A stretch of DNA of 40,071 nucleotides from NCBI GenBank assembly GCA_946540605.1, contig CAMNIU010000231.1, positions 1 to 40,071 of the forward strand. Reading direction: 5' to 3'. The notes beneath the pieces are model-generated. The model saw nothing but the letters and a program-made list of their open reading frames with translations, was not told the DNA's origin and searched no databases. Positions 17,390 through 27,145 of this stretch are shown piece after piece (within the stretch, counting starts at the first letter, position 1; each line of letters begins with the position of its first letter). The position numbers and the translations under genes are program-made. The stretch comes from an uncultured Treponema sp. (lineage in GTDB: Bacteria > Spirochaetota > Spirochaetia > Treponematales > Treponemataceae).

Positions 17390-19936
17390 TTAGTTTGTAG
17401 AAGTTTCATTCAAATATTCAGAAGTTACCCAAAGGAACTGTCCATCACCAAATTTGATTGCATTATCAAAATCTTTAGCAATATTCAAAGCATGGCCTGA
17501 GTTCTTGAAGGTTTCGATACTAGTTCGAATCTCATCCAAACATTTTTTTGATTCACCACGAGTTTCAATTCCACGAAGCTTTGGCATAATCTTTTGAACA
17601 AGCTGATCTTCAAATGCCGGGTCAATCTTTTTAGAGATCTCCTTTATAAAATCTTCGTCTGATAAATCCGCAGGACGACAAAGGAATTCTTTTCTGACAT
17701 CTGGATAGTTCCAGATATAGTTCTCAATTGATTGCCATACACGGTGTCCAATTGCACGACCAATATTTGAAATCGATTTATTAATCTTCTCTACTATTTC
17801 TTTATAAGGAGCAATTATTTTTTCGGTTTCAATCACCTGTTGATCATTAAGAATAAGTTTCCATGAGTTCCATGTTTCAACAGAAAGATACTTTTCTTCT
17901 GCTTTTACATCACGATTCAAATTAAGACGTCGTTTGAATTCGTCTGGTCTAGGGAAGTTAATAACGATACCACGGTCCAATACTTTATCAGAAAGACTCT
18001 TGGTTGTTTCATCTTGATTCATGGTTCCAACCCAAAGTACATTTCTTCCCATTGGTAATGGATAAGCATCTGTACCGCCTAATTTAACAGCAAGTGCTGG
18101 AAACTGAGAGTCTTCTTCTTTCTTTCCACGACGCTCTTCCAGTTTACTTAAGAACTCAGCAAAGTATTGTTCTATGTGAGCAAGGTTCATTTCGTCCAAA
18201 AGAACAATATTCATCTGATCCTTTAAGCTGCATTTATATTCTTCATGTTTCTCTGTTTTTTCACTATTTGGAGTCTGAGTCTGAACAAGATATTGCAAAA
18301 GTGGTTGAGCTTCGAACTTACTTGAAACAGTGTTATAGTAACCAAGCATTGCTTCCTGACTATCCCAGTTAGGCTGAACTGGTACATTCAGACAGTTAAT
18401 TCCTCCAAATTTTGCATATAACTGAGGAAGCTCAGATTTACCTGTTCCACTGACACCTGCCAAAACAGCTAACGGAGACCATTCGGCTGTTTTCAAAGCT
18501 GTGTGGAATGCCTTTAATATACGAGGACTAAATTCGAGACCATACTCTTTTATTTTTTTGCTTACATTATTGAACCATTCCATTTCTTGTTCAACAGATT
18601 CATTTGCTATTGAAGCAGTAGTATTGATTTCTTCTGCCCCTTCTGTTTCTACTGTTGTGTTATCTGAAGAAGATGTTTCGTCATCATAATCAACATATTC
18701 ATCGTCTTCATCTTCCTGAATACTTGTTTCTTCTGCTTTTTTCTCAGCAAATAAGGCTTCTTTTCGAATCTTTCCTTCTGTAAAATTCTCATGAGGAGCC
18801 ATGATTGTTTTTATCTTGTCTGCAATAGAAGTCTCTTTTTCATACAAATCTCTAAACTCACGAATTGTCTTACTCTGGTCAGCTACTAATAATTCATATC
18901 TTTCATTATCATTTTTCAAAACATTATTTTGATTTTTGAGAGAATTAATATCTAGCCTATCCTGCTCTCGTGAGGACAAAACGTTTTTAGCATCTAAAAG
19001 TTCTTGATTCAAAACATCTCTCTGATTAGAAAGATTTTTTAGTTCTGTATCTTTTTTAGCAATCTCATTCAAAACATCATCTGGATATGAGGCAAGTTCG
19101 CGTTCGAAATCCGTCACTTGTCTTCGAAGACTCTGGATTTCTGTAAGAATAACTTCGGGTTCTTTGCCCCCCAAACGTGTTTTAATTTCATTAAAAGAAT
19201 TTATCTGTGTCTCAAGATCTGCTCGTTCCTTACTAAGACGGTCATGTTCTTGCTTATAATTATCGAGTCTGGCTGTTAATTCTCGAATCTGAGCATCAGC
19301 AAGTTCTCTTGCTTTTTCGTCAAGAGACTGTTCTTTATTCAAAATATTCTGTTTTGCAGCATCAAGTTTATCTTTATTTATTTCATGTTCTCGACGTTCC
19401 TGATCTAATTCTTCCTGATTACTCCTCAGGCGATTTTCATCCTCCCGAAGCTTTCTTTCCTGTTCTGCCAGAAGATTTCGTCTTTCAAGAAGTTCTTCAT
19501 CTGTTTCCTGAATTCTTTTATTTGTCTGCTCAACAAGTTTTGCTTCATGCTCTGCTTCCATCTGCTGGTGCAAAGTGTGTAATTTTTCTCCGTATTCTTC
19601 TTGTTTTTTAAGAATTTCTTTTGAATAATTTGAAATCTTTTCTTCTATTTTTTTATCTGTTTCTGAATTTCGTTTTGCAAATCCAGATTCTGCCTCTCTT
19701 TGTTTTGGCTCAAAATCAATTTTAGCTTTATTTAGTTCAATTTCTTTTTCATCGATTTCTTTTTCTCTTGAGTCTAATTTCTCTGAGATTTGTTTTTTTG
19801 CTTCATCAAATTCATGTTTTGCAGTTTCAAGATTGCTTTCTTGTGCTTTCAGTAATTCTGCCTTGTAATTTAAGTTTTCTTCCTTCTTCTGAAGTTCTAA
19901 TTCTTTCTGTTTGTTGTTCTTACTAAAAAATCCCAT
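17390..19936 (-). CDS. Coiled-coil protein with McrB/MoxR-like AAA+ domain
   Basis: 848 residues. Residues 10-370 are an almost unbroken charged coiled coil (heptads of E, K, Q, R and L), followed by an acidic linker (EDEDDEYVDYDDE, about 408-420). The AAA+ domain occupies 470-830: Walker A GVSGTGKS (494-501), Walker B IVLLDEMNLA (577-586) with YFAEFLSKLEERRG, and VGTMNQDETTKSLSDKVLDRG (636-655), which is the McrB-type sensor region. McrB-like rings pass force to a partner nuclease; the DUF2357 protein encoded 15 bases downstream is the obvious partner. The coiled coil replaces the usual DNA-binding N-terminus and could serve as a long arm or oligomerisation rod. AGGAG lies 7 bases before ATG 19936. 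Confidence 0.82.
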   Translation of the reverse strand: MGFFSKNNKQKELELQKKEENLNYKAELLKAQESNLETAKHEFDEAKKQISEKLDSREKEIDEKEIELNKAKIDFEPKQREAESGFAKRNSETDKKIEEKISNYSKEILKKQEEYGEKLHTLHQQMEAEHEAKLVEQTNKRIQETDEELLERRNLLAEQERKLREDENRLRSNQEELDQERREHEINKDKLDAAKQNILNKEQSLDEKARELADAQIRELTARLDNYKQEHDRLSKERADLETQINSFNEIKTRLGGKEPEVILTEIQSLRRQVTDFERELASYPDDVLNEIAKKDTELKNLSNQRDVLNQELLDAKNVLSSREQDRLDINSLKNQNNVLKNDNERYELLVADQSKTIREFRDLYEKETSIADKIKTIMAPHENFTEGKIRKEALFAEKKAEETSIQEDEDDEYVDYDDETSSSDNTTVETEGAEEINTTASIANESVEQEMEWFNNVSKKIKEYGLEFSPRILKAFHTALKTAEWSPLAVLAGVSGTGKSELPQLYAKFGGINCLNVPVQPNWDSQEAMLGYYNTVSSKFEAQPLLQYLVQTQTPNSEKTEKHEEYKCSLKDQMNIVLLDEMNLAHIEQYFAEFLSKLEERRGKKEEDSQFPALAVKLGGTDAYPLPMGRNVLWVGTMNQDETTKSLSDKVLDRGIVINFPRPDEFKRRLNLNRDVKAEEKYLSVETWNSWKLILNDQQVIETEKIIAPYKEIVEKINKSISNIGRAIGHRVWQSIENYIWNYPDVRKEFLCRPADLSDEDFIKEISKKIDPAFEDQLVQKIMPKLRGIETRGESKKCLDEIRTSIETFKNSGHALNIAKDFDNAIKFGDGQFLWVTSEYLNETSTN

Positions 19937-19946
19937 TTTATTACTC

Positions 19947-22148
19947 CTATTCGATGAAATTTAAAATCTCTTTTATTATATAAGTGTAGATATTCTCAAA
20001 AGTTGATACTTCTTCTGAAGAATATTCTCTCACGTCTTTATGACCACGTTGTTTTAAAAGTTTATCTATATCAATAATCATTTCTGGATGTCTTGATGAA
20101 ATATCCTTTAACTCTCTATCATCAGCTAAAAGAATAAAACCAATTACAGCTGCACCCAATGTATCACAAGCTCCACATACAGCTTTATTAACTCTCCTAT
20201 AATTTACTGTATTAAGAGATTCTGGTAATACACCAGAAGTTAGGTAAAATCCAGCATTTTTACATTTTTCTGATGCATATTTTGTATTTCTTTGTTCTTT
20301 TACTGGAGGGTTCACTCTTCTTAATATTGAGACAATACTTTCTTCAAATATTTGCTGCATAACTGAACAAATACTTCCAACAATATATTTCTTATCTTTT
20401 AAGCTCATACTACAATTGATCATTTGATTAACAATATTCGAATTTAATGAATTAATTGTAGAATTACCAAATGTTTTATACAATTTCAGCTTTGCATTAA
20501 AGCGTTGATTATAATTTGCTGAGAATTTCTCATATTCCACATCTTGAATTCTAAATCCAGAAATTGATTTAATATCATCTTTAAGTTCAGGACAAAGTAT
20601 TGTCGAATAACTAAAAACTAGATTCATATATTTTGAAACAATTTCATATTTTATTTCATTTGCTGCAACTCCTGGTCCATGAGCCATGTGTGTTTTATCA
20701 CGTAACTCTTTTAATGATAATAATTGAGAAATAAAATCTGGATGTTTCTCACAAAGATAATCCAACGGTGTTTCATCTTGCGAATTAGCATAAGCTAGCA
20801 TAAGACATAGAAGTGGCGCAAATTCTGACTGGCCATCATCTCTCATTTCCTTAATTTTTCCCCTGTAAACTTTTAAGGATTGCTTTTCTTGTTCTGTCAG
20901 TTCAAATCCAAGAGTTTCAGCTAACGGATAATACAAAACAGTACTGGAATCTATAGCTTCTGTTTCAGAAAGCATTTGTTTATTCAGCATTCTGGCTTCT
21001 TCATCAGCAACTATTATTCTACTATCTTCTTCATTTGTATCATGATTATTCTGATAATGTAACTTCATCACATCTTCAAAGGCTGAATATAAATCATAAA
21101 TGATTTGTTCTCCTTTTCTTTGAATTTCCTGACGCTCTGTCACACCCTCTTTTATATTCACATTCTTTATTGATTCAATTTTCTTATATGTTTCAAATAA
21201 AGGTTTCGATACACTTGGATAATTAAATCTTGGGTCATCACTTATAGTTTCCTCATTATCAGCATCTTGCGTTATTTTTCCATTATCAAATATCTTCTTT
21301 AACCATGGATTTGTTTCACTATCTGCTTCACGAATGAAATCTGTATAATTATCAGATATGCCTATACCAGTAACATCAGTTGAATATATGTCTCCCGCAG
21401 TAGTTGCAAATGCGTTTGTTGCAACCAATACGTATTCCTCTGTTTTAATTTCTGCCTTATTTGAAGAATTGTTCAAAGGAATTTTATTTTCATCATCAGC
21501 AAATTTATTAAACCTTCTTATAGCACGTAAAATCAAAGCTGGCTCAGGTTTTAATGCCATATTTTTCTCTATAATATTGAGCGATTCAGGAAAAACCAGG
21601 TCAGCCTTTTCATTAGGATTTCCGGGAAGAAAATATCTAACATATGGATCACTCTCTTTTCCTGGGAAAAAACCTTTTATCGAATTCAATGGAGGATTTA
21701 CTTCTGCATAATCAAGAAGTTTTCCTGAGATTAAATCTTTCAAAATACAAACAACAATAGGTTCTGAATTTTGCTCTGATAATACTTTTTGTAAGCATTC
21801 ACTTCCTTTTTCTGTGATTTCGAAAGTATTAGGCTTCAGAAGTGTTTTAGAAACCAATCTATTTTGAATAAATTCAATTATTTCAGGTGTCATTTTCATA
21901 TTAGATGACACTTCACCTGTTGTAGTAATTTTACATTCAGCCAACCCCAACACTGTTCTTTCAAAAACATCCAGGAGCATTTTTGACGATTGAACTTCAA
22001 CTCTATATAAAGCACAAGGCCATAATAAATTTGTAATTGTGTTTTTTACTATTGGAAACACTGATTTATCTGATTTGAAATTATTATGAATGATATTGTG
22101 AAATTTTGATTTATAATAGTCGAAAAAAGGATTATCTTTATTTTCCAT
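19947..22148 (-). CDS. Large unknown protein of the operon, with possible winged helix and HEPN-like motif
   Basis: About 733 residues. The ORF track begins at a TTG (22154), but an ATG at 22148 with GCAGGTG upstream is the likelier start. Residues 40-125 alternate helices and end FEITEKG, like a winged-helix module. A central asparagine-rich stretch is probably disordered. LKELRDKTHMAHG (481-493 of the track ORF) fits the R-x6-H signature of HEPN nucleases or toxins, though this is a single short motif. The C-terminal 120 residues (GACDTLGAAVIGFILLADD) are helical. No family is recognised. It is 2 bases downstream of the helicase stop and 10 bases upstream of the AAA+ gene, so it is an integral part of the operon, perhaps a scaffold or effector. 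Confidence 0.6.
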   Translation of the reverse strand: MENKDNPFFDYYKSKFHNIIHNNFKSDKSVFPIVKNTITNLLWPCALYRVEVQSSKMLLDVFERTVLGLAECKITTTGEVSSNMKMTPEIIEFIQNRLVSKTLLKPNTFEITEKGSECLQKVLSEQNSEPIVVCILKDLISGKLLDYAEVNPPLNSIKGFFPGKESDPYVRYFLPGNPNEKADLVFPESLNIIEKNMALKPEPALILRAIRRFNKFADDENKIPLNNSSNKAEIKTEEYVLVATNAFATTAGDIYSTDVTGIGISDNYTDFIREADSETNPWLKKIFDNGKITQDADNEETISDDPRFNYPSVSKPLFETYKKIESIKNVNIKEGVTERQEIQRKGEQIIYDLYSAFEDVMKLHYQNNHDTNEEDSRIIVADEEARMLNKQMLSETEAIDSSTVLYYPLAETLGFELTEQEKQSLKVYRGKIKEMRDDGQSEFAPLLCLMLAYANSQDETPLDYLCEKHPDFISQLLSLKELRDKTHMAHGPGVAANEIKYEIVSKYMNLVFSYSTILCPELKDDIKSISGFRIQDVEYEKFSANYNQRFNAKLKLYKTFGNSTINSLNSNIVNQMINCSMSLKDKKYIVGSICSVMQQIFEESIVSILRRVNPPVKEQRNTKYASEKCKNAGFYLTSGVLPESLNTVNYRRVNKAVCGACDTLGAAVIGFILLADDRELKDISSRHPEMIIDIDKLLKQRGHKDVREYSSEEVSTFENIYTYIIKEILNFIE

Positions 22149-22150
22149 AA

Positions 22151-25100
22151 TCAAACACCTGCCCCACTAATTATATCTTTAGCACTGATTACTTTACCAA
22201 ATTCATTATTCTCGCATAGTTCAATGAAAGCATTTAGTTCTGGAACTGCTGTTTTCGCAATTTCACTGGAAAATAACTTTTTATCTCCAGTAACTACAAG
22301 AACTTTCTTCTCACGGCTCATACTTACACATAATCGATTTTTTGACATAAGAAAGCCGAAAAGCCGCTGCTGCTCTTTTTCCCCCTCTTCTGAATCTCTT
22401 AAATATTTGTTATATGCATTAGTATAAATTTTTTCTGAAGTACTTCGAACAACACACAGAATTACTGCATCAAATTCCATACCCTGAAAGGCATCTACTG
22501 TTCCTATTCTGATTCTTTCTTTCAACTCCATCTTTTCACCAAATTCATTTTCTTCAGACTTATCATCCGATTCAACAAATTTGTATTCATCAAGAAAGTC
22601 TCCATTCTTATTACATATTCCGAGGTTATTTAATTCGTTTCTTACTTCAGCACATTGAGCAGAATAAAAACTAATTATTCCAAAAGTTTTCTTTTTTTCT
22701 GTATCACTATCAAGCCATTGTTTTAGCATTTTTGCAGCAACTCTAGCTTCCGCCGTTCTATAACGACTTTTCATATTATTCTTTTGTTCTTTATAATCAC
22801 CCTCATCATGAGGAACATCACACCATACAGCAGCTTTTCCACTAACAAACGGTAAATTATGTGTGAACTTTTCTGGTCCCAAAGGAGAATCAAAACCTTC
22901 ACCATGTGATTTATAGAAATATTCACTTACAAAATTTCCTAATAATGGATGCATGCGGTATTGTTTATCCAATGTAATCTTTTTCGTTACTTCCAACTGA
23001 TTAAATAATCTTTCAAAAGTACTTTCATTCAAATATGCGATTTCTTCTTTATTTGCAGTTGCTTCTTCCAATTGTCTTTCAATTACCTGATCAACTTGCT
23101 GTGGTAATTGTCTCTGATCACCAACAAGGATAATATGTTTTCCTTTTGCTAAAGGTATCATTAGATCAGGCGGAGCAACACGTGCAGCTTCATCTACAAT
23201 TACATATTCATAAGGAGTTTCTCCAGTTTCTATTGTATCTAAACCCATACCTCTTCTTGATTTAGATATTTCACTTCCTTCTACTTGCTGTACTGTTGCT
23301 GCAAAAACAGGATTATATTCTAGAAGCGTATTCCAAACTCCTTCTGGATTTGTTCTCAGTTCACTGATAAAACTTGATAATACAGCATTCTTTTTTTCTG
23401 CGGGATCTAAAGGATTGTTCTTTATTCTTTCTGTTACCTCATCAAGAATCTGATTAATTGCCAGGTTTTCTTTTCTTACGCGGAAATCGTTAGCTGGCAG
23501 ATATTCATCAATAAGAAGTTCTTTATATTCTTCAAGCTCTTCGAGAAAATCAAGTGGAGCTTCCGGCACCCATCGACAAGCTTTTTCAAGAGCTGTAGAA
23601 ATAGACTGTCCATTTTCCTTCAAGATGTCAGCTAATTCTAAAGCCCTGTATACTCCATCATCCTTAAAAGAAATTCCGTCTGTTCTAAGAGAATAAAGAG
23701 AACTAATAATCTGTTCATTTGAAAACGAATTTTCTAGTCTAGTAGAATCATCCAACAAAGCTTCAACTCGATTTATAATTGATTCAGTTACAAATCTAGG
23801 AGAGAGATTTTTTATTCCCATCAACAGTTTTCTTTCCATCTCTTGAGACGGAGATTTATGATAATCTAGAAATAAACTCTGAAGATTATTTAAATCCATT
23901 GATGATTCAATTGCTGGATTTGATTTCTCAATTTCGTTGGCTTTCTTAATACTCCATTGAATTATACGATCCTCTGTATTTGATAAACTGTATTCGTCTT
24001 CCTCTCGAGAATGACCAAATTTAATTGATGGAAGAGAGTTTACTGAGAGTCTGCGATTAATATTACTTACAGCATCATGCTGAAGACTGGTTACCAATAT
24101 TTTTCCAGCAATTCTATTTCCTTTCTGGAAATCTTCATTAAGCGATTCAATAATTGCACAAATTACTGTTGTTTTTCCTGTTCCAGGAGGTCCCTGTATA
24201 ATTGTCACATCAGGACTATTCAAAGCTAGAGACACAGCTTTTGCCTGATTAATAGTTGGCTCGTGTTCAAAAATTTTATTCTGAACCTTTGCAGACATTT
24301 TTTTCTGGCTTCGATTAATTCCTGGAACTGAAAGACTTGCAGACTGCTTCCCATCAAGAATTAAAGCCAATCCACTAATCTGACTTTTTCCTTGAACAAT
24401 ATTTTGTCGTGCGCGGCGTCTTCTTTCTACCTGAATTTGATCACCGAAAATTGAAAGAACAATAAATAAATCTCCATTGTCTCCTCGTTTTGGTACAGTT
24501 CCTGCTTTTACACTATTTTTGGTTTTAATATCAATGTAATCAGGACCAATAGAGACAATCTTCAAATTACTCCAAAGCTTTGTTTCCTTTTCCTGTTGTT
24601 TTTCTTCCTTCGAAAGCCTTTTTATAGTATCTTCTTGGGAAATCTTTTTATCAACATCTTCTTTTATCCATTCTTCATAAGTCATTGAATAATTTTTCAA
24701 ATATGGAGGAAGTTCTTGAATTATATCTACTCTATCAAGATCTACAGACAGCTCATTAATATCACCTTTATTCGCACTAGCTGAAAAACAGAATCGCAGT
24801 GTATGTGTATCACCGATAGGTTCTGGTTTCCCTGATACAGCAACGTATCCAACTTTTCTAGATGATTTAAGGAGTCTTTCTCCTATCATATTATTATATT
24901 GGTCCCATTTTCCAATATAACTGCTACCGTCCTTCAAGTCATTTTCAATTTCAATAGCATTTAAGCGTGAAATTGTTTCTGCACCTTTATCATTAAATTT
25001 TATTTTTCCATGTAAAAGACATACAGAATTATCAAAGTTTCTTGGAGTTCTATTTTTTACACCTTTAGCAAAAAAGTAAGTCTCTCCTTTATTTTCAGAA

Positions 25101-25684
25101 CCTTTAACTAAAAGTTGTCTGTTTTTACTTACTAAAGAAAAATCTCCTAATTCTGCTGAATCATCCTGGAAAGAGTTTATTGTCGCTGAAGAACCAACAA
25201 ATAAGTAGAAAGGATCTTCCTTTGAACCAATTGAAAATTCAGACTCAAAAGCTTTTCCAATCTCAAATAATGTCTTTCCTCTAATGCCATTCTTTTTTGC
25301 TGAGAGCGGATTTTCTTTATCCAATAATTCGTCAGTCAAATTAATGATAAATTCTTGTTTTATTGTTCTTAATCCGCTGAAGAAAACAACTTCTATATCA
25401 AAGCTGTTATTAGATAGAGAATCTGTTATTTCAAATAAATTTGGGATTCCTGAAGAAAGTCGATTTTCTAAAGCTGGTAATTCTTCACATTTTGTGATTC
25501 TTACCATCTTTAAGTCTCCTTTCATATCTAAAATATAAGCGTCAGGAATTCTATTGTCTCTTAAAATTTGACCTACAGAGACTCTTTTACCATCTTTCGC
25601 ATTTAGGATATCCGGAGAATTATCTGAGTAAGGTTCAATACGACATTGGAAATGTTCACCATATCTTATTTCATTCAACTTCAT
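22151..25684 (-). CDS. Superfamily 1 (Upf1/DNA2-like) helicase
   Basis: 1177 residues. The first 480 are beta-rich and hold no motif I can name; they probably bind nucleic acid or a partner. The helicase core begins with TIIQGPPGTGKTT (motif I, about 494-506), has YVIVDEAARVAPPDL (motif II, DEAA type) followed by ILVGDQRQLPQ (motif III), and near the end DKQYRMHP (motif IV) and GTVDAFQGMEFDAVILC (motif V). This set is typical of Upf1/DNA2-like SF1B helicases acting on DNA or RNA. A helical insertion of about 250 residues separates motifs Ia and II. GGAG lies 7-8 bases before ATG 25684, and the gene begins 3 bases after the kinase gene ends. All motifs look intact. Confidence 0.88.
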   Translation of the reverse strand: MKLNEIRYGEHFQCRIEPYSDNSPDILNAKDGKRVSVGQILRDNRIPDAYILDMKGDLKMVRITKCEELPALENRLSSGIPNLFEITDSLSNNSFDIEVVFFSGLRTIKQEFIINLTDELLDKENPLSAKKNGIRGKTLFEIGKAFESEFSIGSKEDPFYLFVGSSATINSFQDDSAELGDFSLVSKNRQLLVKGSENKGETYFFAKGVKNRTPRNFDNSVCLLHGKIKFNDKGAETISRLNAIEIENDLKDGSSYIGKWDQYNNMIGERLLKSSRKVGYVAVSGKPEPIGDTHTLRFCFSASANKGDINELSVDLDRVDIIQELPPYLKNYSMTYEEWIKEDVDKKISQEDTIKRLSKEEKQQEKETKLWSNLKIVSIGPDYIDIKTKNSVKAGTVPKRGDNGDLFIVLSIFGDQIQVERRRRARQNIVQGKSQISGLALILDGKQSASLSVPGINRSQKKMSAKVQNKIFEHEPTINQAKAVSLALNSPDVTIIQGPPGTGKTTVICAIIESLNEDFQKGNRIAGKILVTSLQHDAVSNINRRLSVNSLPSIKFGHSREEDEYSLSNTEDRIIQWSIKKANEIEKSNPAIESSMDLNNLQSLFLDYHKSPSQEMERKLLMGIKNLSPRFVTESIINRVEALLDDSTRLENSFSNEQIISSLYSLRTDGISFKDDGVYRALELADILKENGQSISTALEKACRWVPEAPLDFLEELEEYKELLIDEYLPANDFRVRKENLAINQILDEVTERIKNNPLDPAEKKNAVLSSFISELRTNPEGVWNTLLEYNPVFAATVQQVEGSEISKSRRGMGLDTIETGETPYEYVIVDEAARVAPPDLMIPLAKGKHIILVGDQRQLPQQVDQVIERQLEEATANKEEIAYLNESTFERLFNQLEVTKKITLDKQYRMHPLLGNFVSEYFYKSHGEGFDSPLGPEKFTHNLPFVSGKAAVWCDVPHDEGDYKEQKNNMKSRYRTAEARVAAKMLKQWLDSDTEKKKTFGIISFYSAQCAEVRNELNNLGICNKNGDFLDEYKFVESDDKSEENEFGEKMELKERIRIGTVDAFQGMEFDAVILCVVRSTSEKIYTNAYNKYLRDSEEGEKEQQRLFGFLMSKNRLCVSMSREKKVLVVTGDKKLFSSEIAKTAVPELNAFIELCENNEFGKVISAKDIISGAGV

Positions 25685-25687
25685 AAC

Positions 25688-27145
25688 TTATTCTCCAATA
25701 ACTTCAATCCGAACTTTTTCGGACATAGAGTCTTTGTAAAATACAATAAATACAGAATTCTTATTTAATATTCTTTTTCCAATGAGAGTTTCTTCTTTAC
25801 CATCCTCAAATACGATATAAGGAACAATTGAGTCATTTAGTTTTATTATCTCAATAGTATTTCCCTTCTTTTTTAAGCCAATAACAGGTTCATCACCTTT
25901 ACCAATTCTGAAAGGTTCAAAGCATCTAGAAGGAATTTCAACTTCCTGCTCATCCGACAATTCATGAACAAAAATCGATTTCTCACCATTAGCCTTATTT
26001 GTTGTTACCTTTAAAATATCACCGGTCTTTCCAGAACAATAAGGGCATTCATCTCTTTCATCAGAATAGTAATATGTCATTCCACAAGAACTACATCTTA
26101 TTGTCTTATCTGCAGCTCGAGCGAACGCAAGTGGCCATCGGTTTAATGGAGTTCTTAATTCTGGTTTTGTATGTCCAACTCTAAACGTATTATCAAACAG
26201 TGCCATTAATTCAGGTGTTAGAAATAGCTCCATGACCTGTTCATAACTACCATAAGAATTCGTATCATCTTCCTGATCAAAAATCCAAGGGAGTGTTCCA
26301 TCATCCTTAAAATCACCATTATCTTTCTGAGCTTGAACTGTTACGGTCTTCGCCCAGTCATCATCCTCGTCATTAATACCTATAACTTTCTCTCCCTTAT
26401 ATGGATGCATCATGGTAAGAATATAAAATGCTGCTACAGCAAAAGCGTAGGAATCAGAGAATATAGTTGCACCATTCTGACCATTAATAATCTCTGGAGC
26501 TCCATATCCTGGAGTAAAATATGTTTTTCCTTTTCCTGCAAAATTAATATTATCTGCATCAATTAGTCCACCAGAAATATTTTGATCTTTTTCCTTATAC
26601 ATCAAGTTTCCGGCAGAAATATCACCATAAACTAATCCATTCATATGCAAAGCAGCTAATAATTCAGATACTTTATAGAGAGCTTGAAGACGTGTTCTTA
26701 ATCCTCCAGAAATACAATAATTGGCCCAGATTTCAGCATTTTCAACAGGTTTTCCCTCCTCATTACATAACCAAGAAGGGATTTCTTTTACTGTTTCTTT
26801 TAATTTTAAGAATGACTCAAAACTTTTCATTCCATTCATAAAAGTCATTACATAACCTGCATGACTTTTTAAAATAGACAATGGTTGTGACAGATTTATA
26901 TCCTTTGGAATTGGAAGTCTTCGAATATTATTTAGGCGTTCAGAAATCTCTTTTATTACATTATGATCAACAACAGGTGATCCATTTGAGTCAATTGCAA
27001 TTTTGACAGCTATATCCATGTCATCCTTTACATGATAAACGATTCCCTGACCACCATGCCCAATTTCAGAGGAAGTATGGAATACCCTATTTTCCATATC
27101 AATTACTGTGAGACTTTCTTCTTCTGTGCTTTCTTCCATATTCAT
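25688..27145 (-). CDS. Ser/Thr protein kinase with C-terminal zinc ribbon (TerY-P triad type)
   Basis: 485 residues. Kinase motifs in order: glycine loop GHGGQG (29-34), AVKIA with the ATP-binding lysine at 48, catalytic loop YGDISAGN (173-180), metal-binding LIDADN (195-199) in place of DFG, and GYGAPE (213-218). A zinc ribbon follows: C351, C354, C367 and C370 (CSSCG...CPYC). The last 110 residues are beta-rich and could be an FHA-like or other small domain. Kinases of this build, next to PP2C and vWA genes, define the TerY-P triad. It probably phosphorylates partners encoded here, reversed by the PP2C. Its ATG overlaps the PP2C stop by 4 bases (ATGA), a sign of coupled, balanced synthesis of kinase and phosphatase. 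AGGAAGG precedes the start. Confidence 0.9.
   Translation of the reverse strand: MNMEESTEEESLTVIDMENRVFHTSSEIGHGGQGIVYHVKDDMDIAVKIAIDSNGSPVVDHNVIKEISERLNNIRRLPIPKDINLSQPLSILKSHAGYVMTFMNGMKSFESFLKLKETVKEIPSWLCNEEGKPVENAEIWANYCISGGLRTRLQALYKVSELLAALHMNGLVYGDISAGNLMYKEKDQNISGGLIDADNINFAGKGKTYFTPGYGAPEIINGQNGATIFSDSYAFAVAAFYILTMMHPYKGEKVIGINDEDDDWAKTVTVQAQKDNGDFKDDGTLPWIFDQEDDTNSYGSYEQVMELFLTPELMALFDNTFRVGHTKPELRTPLNRWPLAFARAADKTIRCSSCGMTYYYSDERDECPYCSGKTGDILKVTTNKANGEKSIFVHELSDEQEVEIPSRCFEPFRIGKGDEPVIGLKKKGNTIEIIKLNDSIVPYIVFEDGKEETLIGKRILNKNSVFIVFYKDSMSEKVRIEVIGE

Noticed and set aside
19997-20010. A fifth copy of the two-block motif (AAGTTGATACTT on the plus strand)
   Set aside because: It lies deep inside a coding region, differs in the left block, and is not in front of any gene start.
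25688-27145. BREX/Pgl kinase (PglW-type) interpretation of the kinase
   Set aside because: The kinase is short with a zinc ribbon, and no PglX methylase, PglZ or BrxC-like gene accompanies it; the vWA and PP2C neighbours fit a TerY-P triad better.
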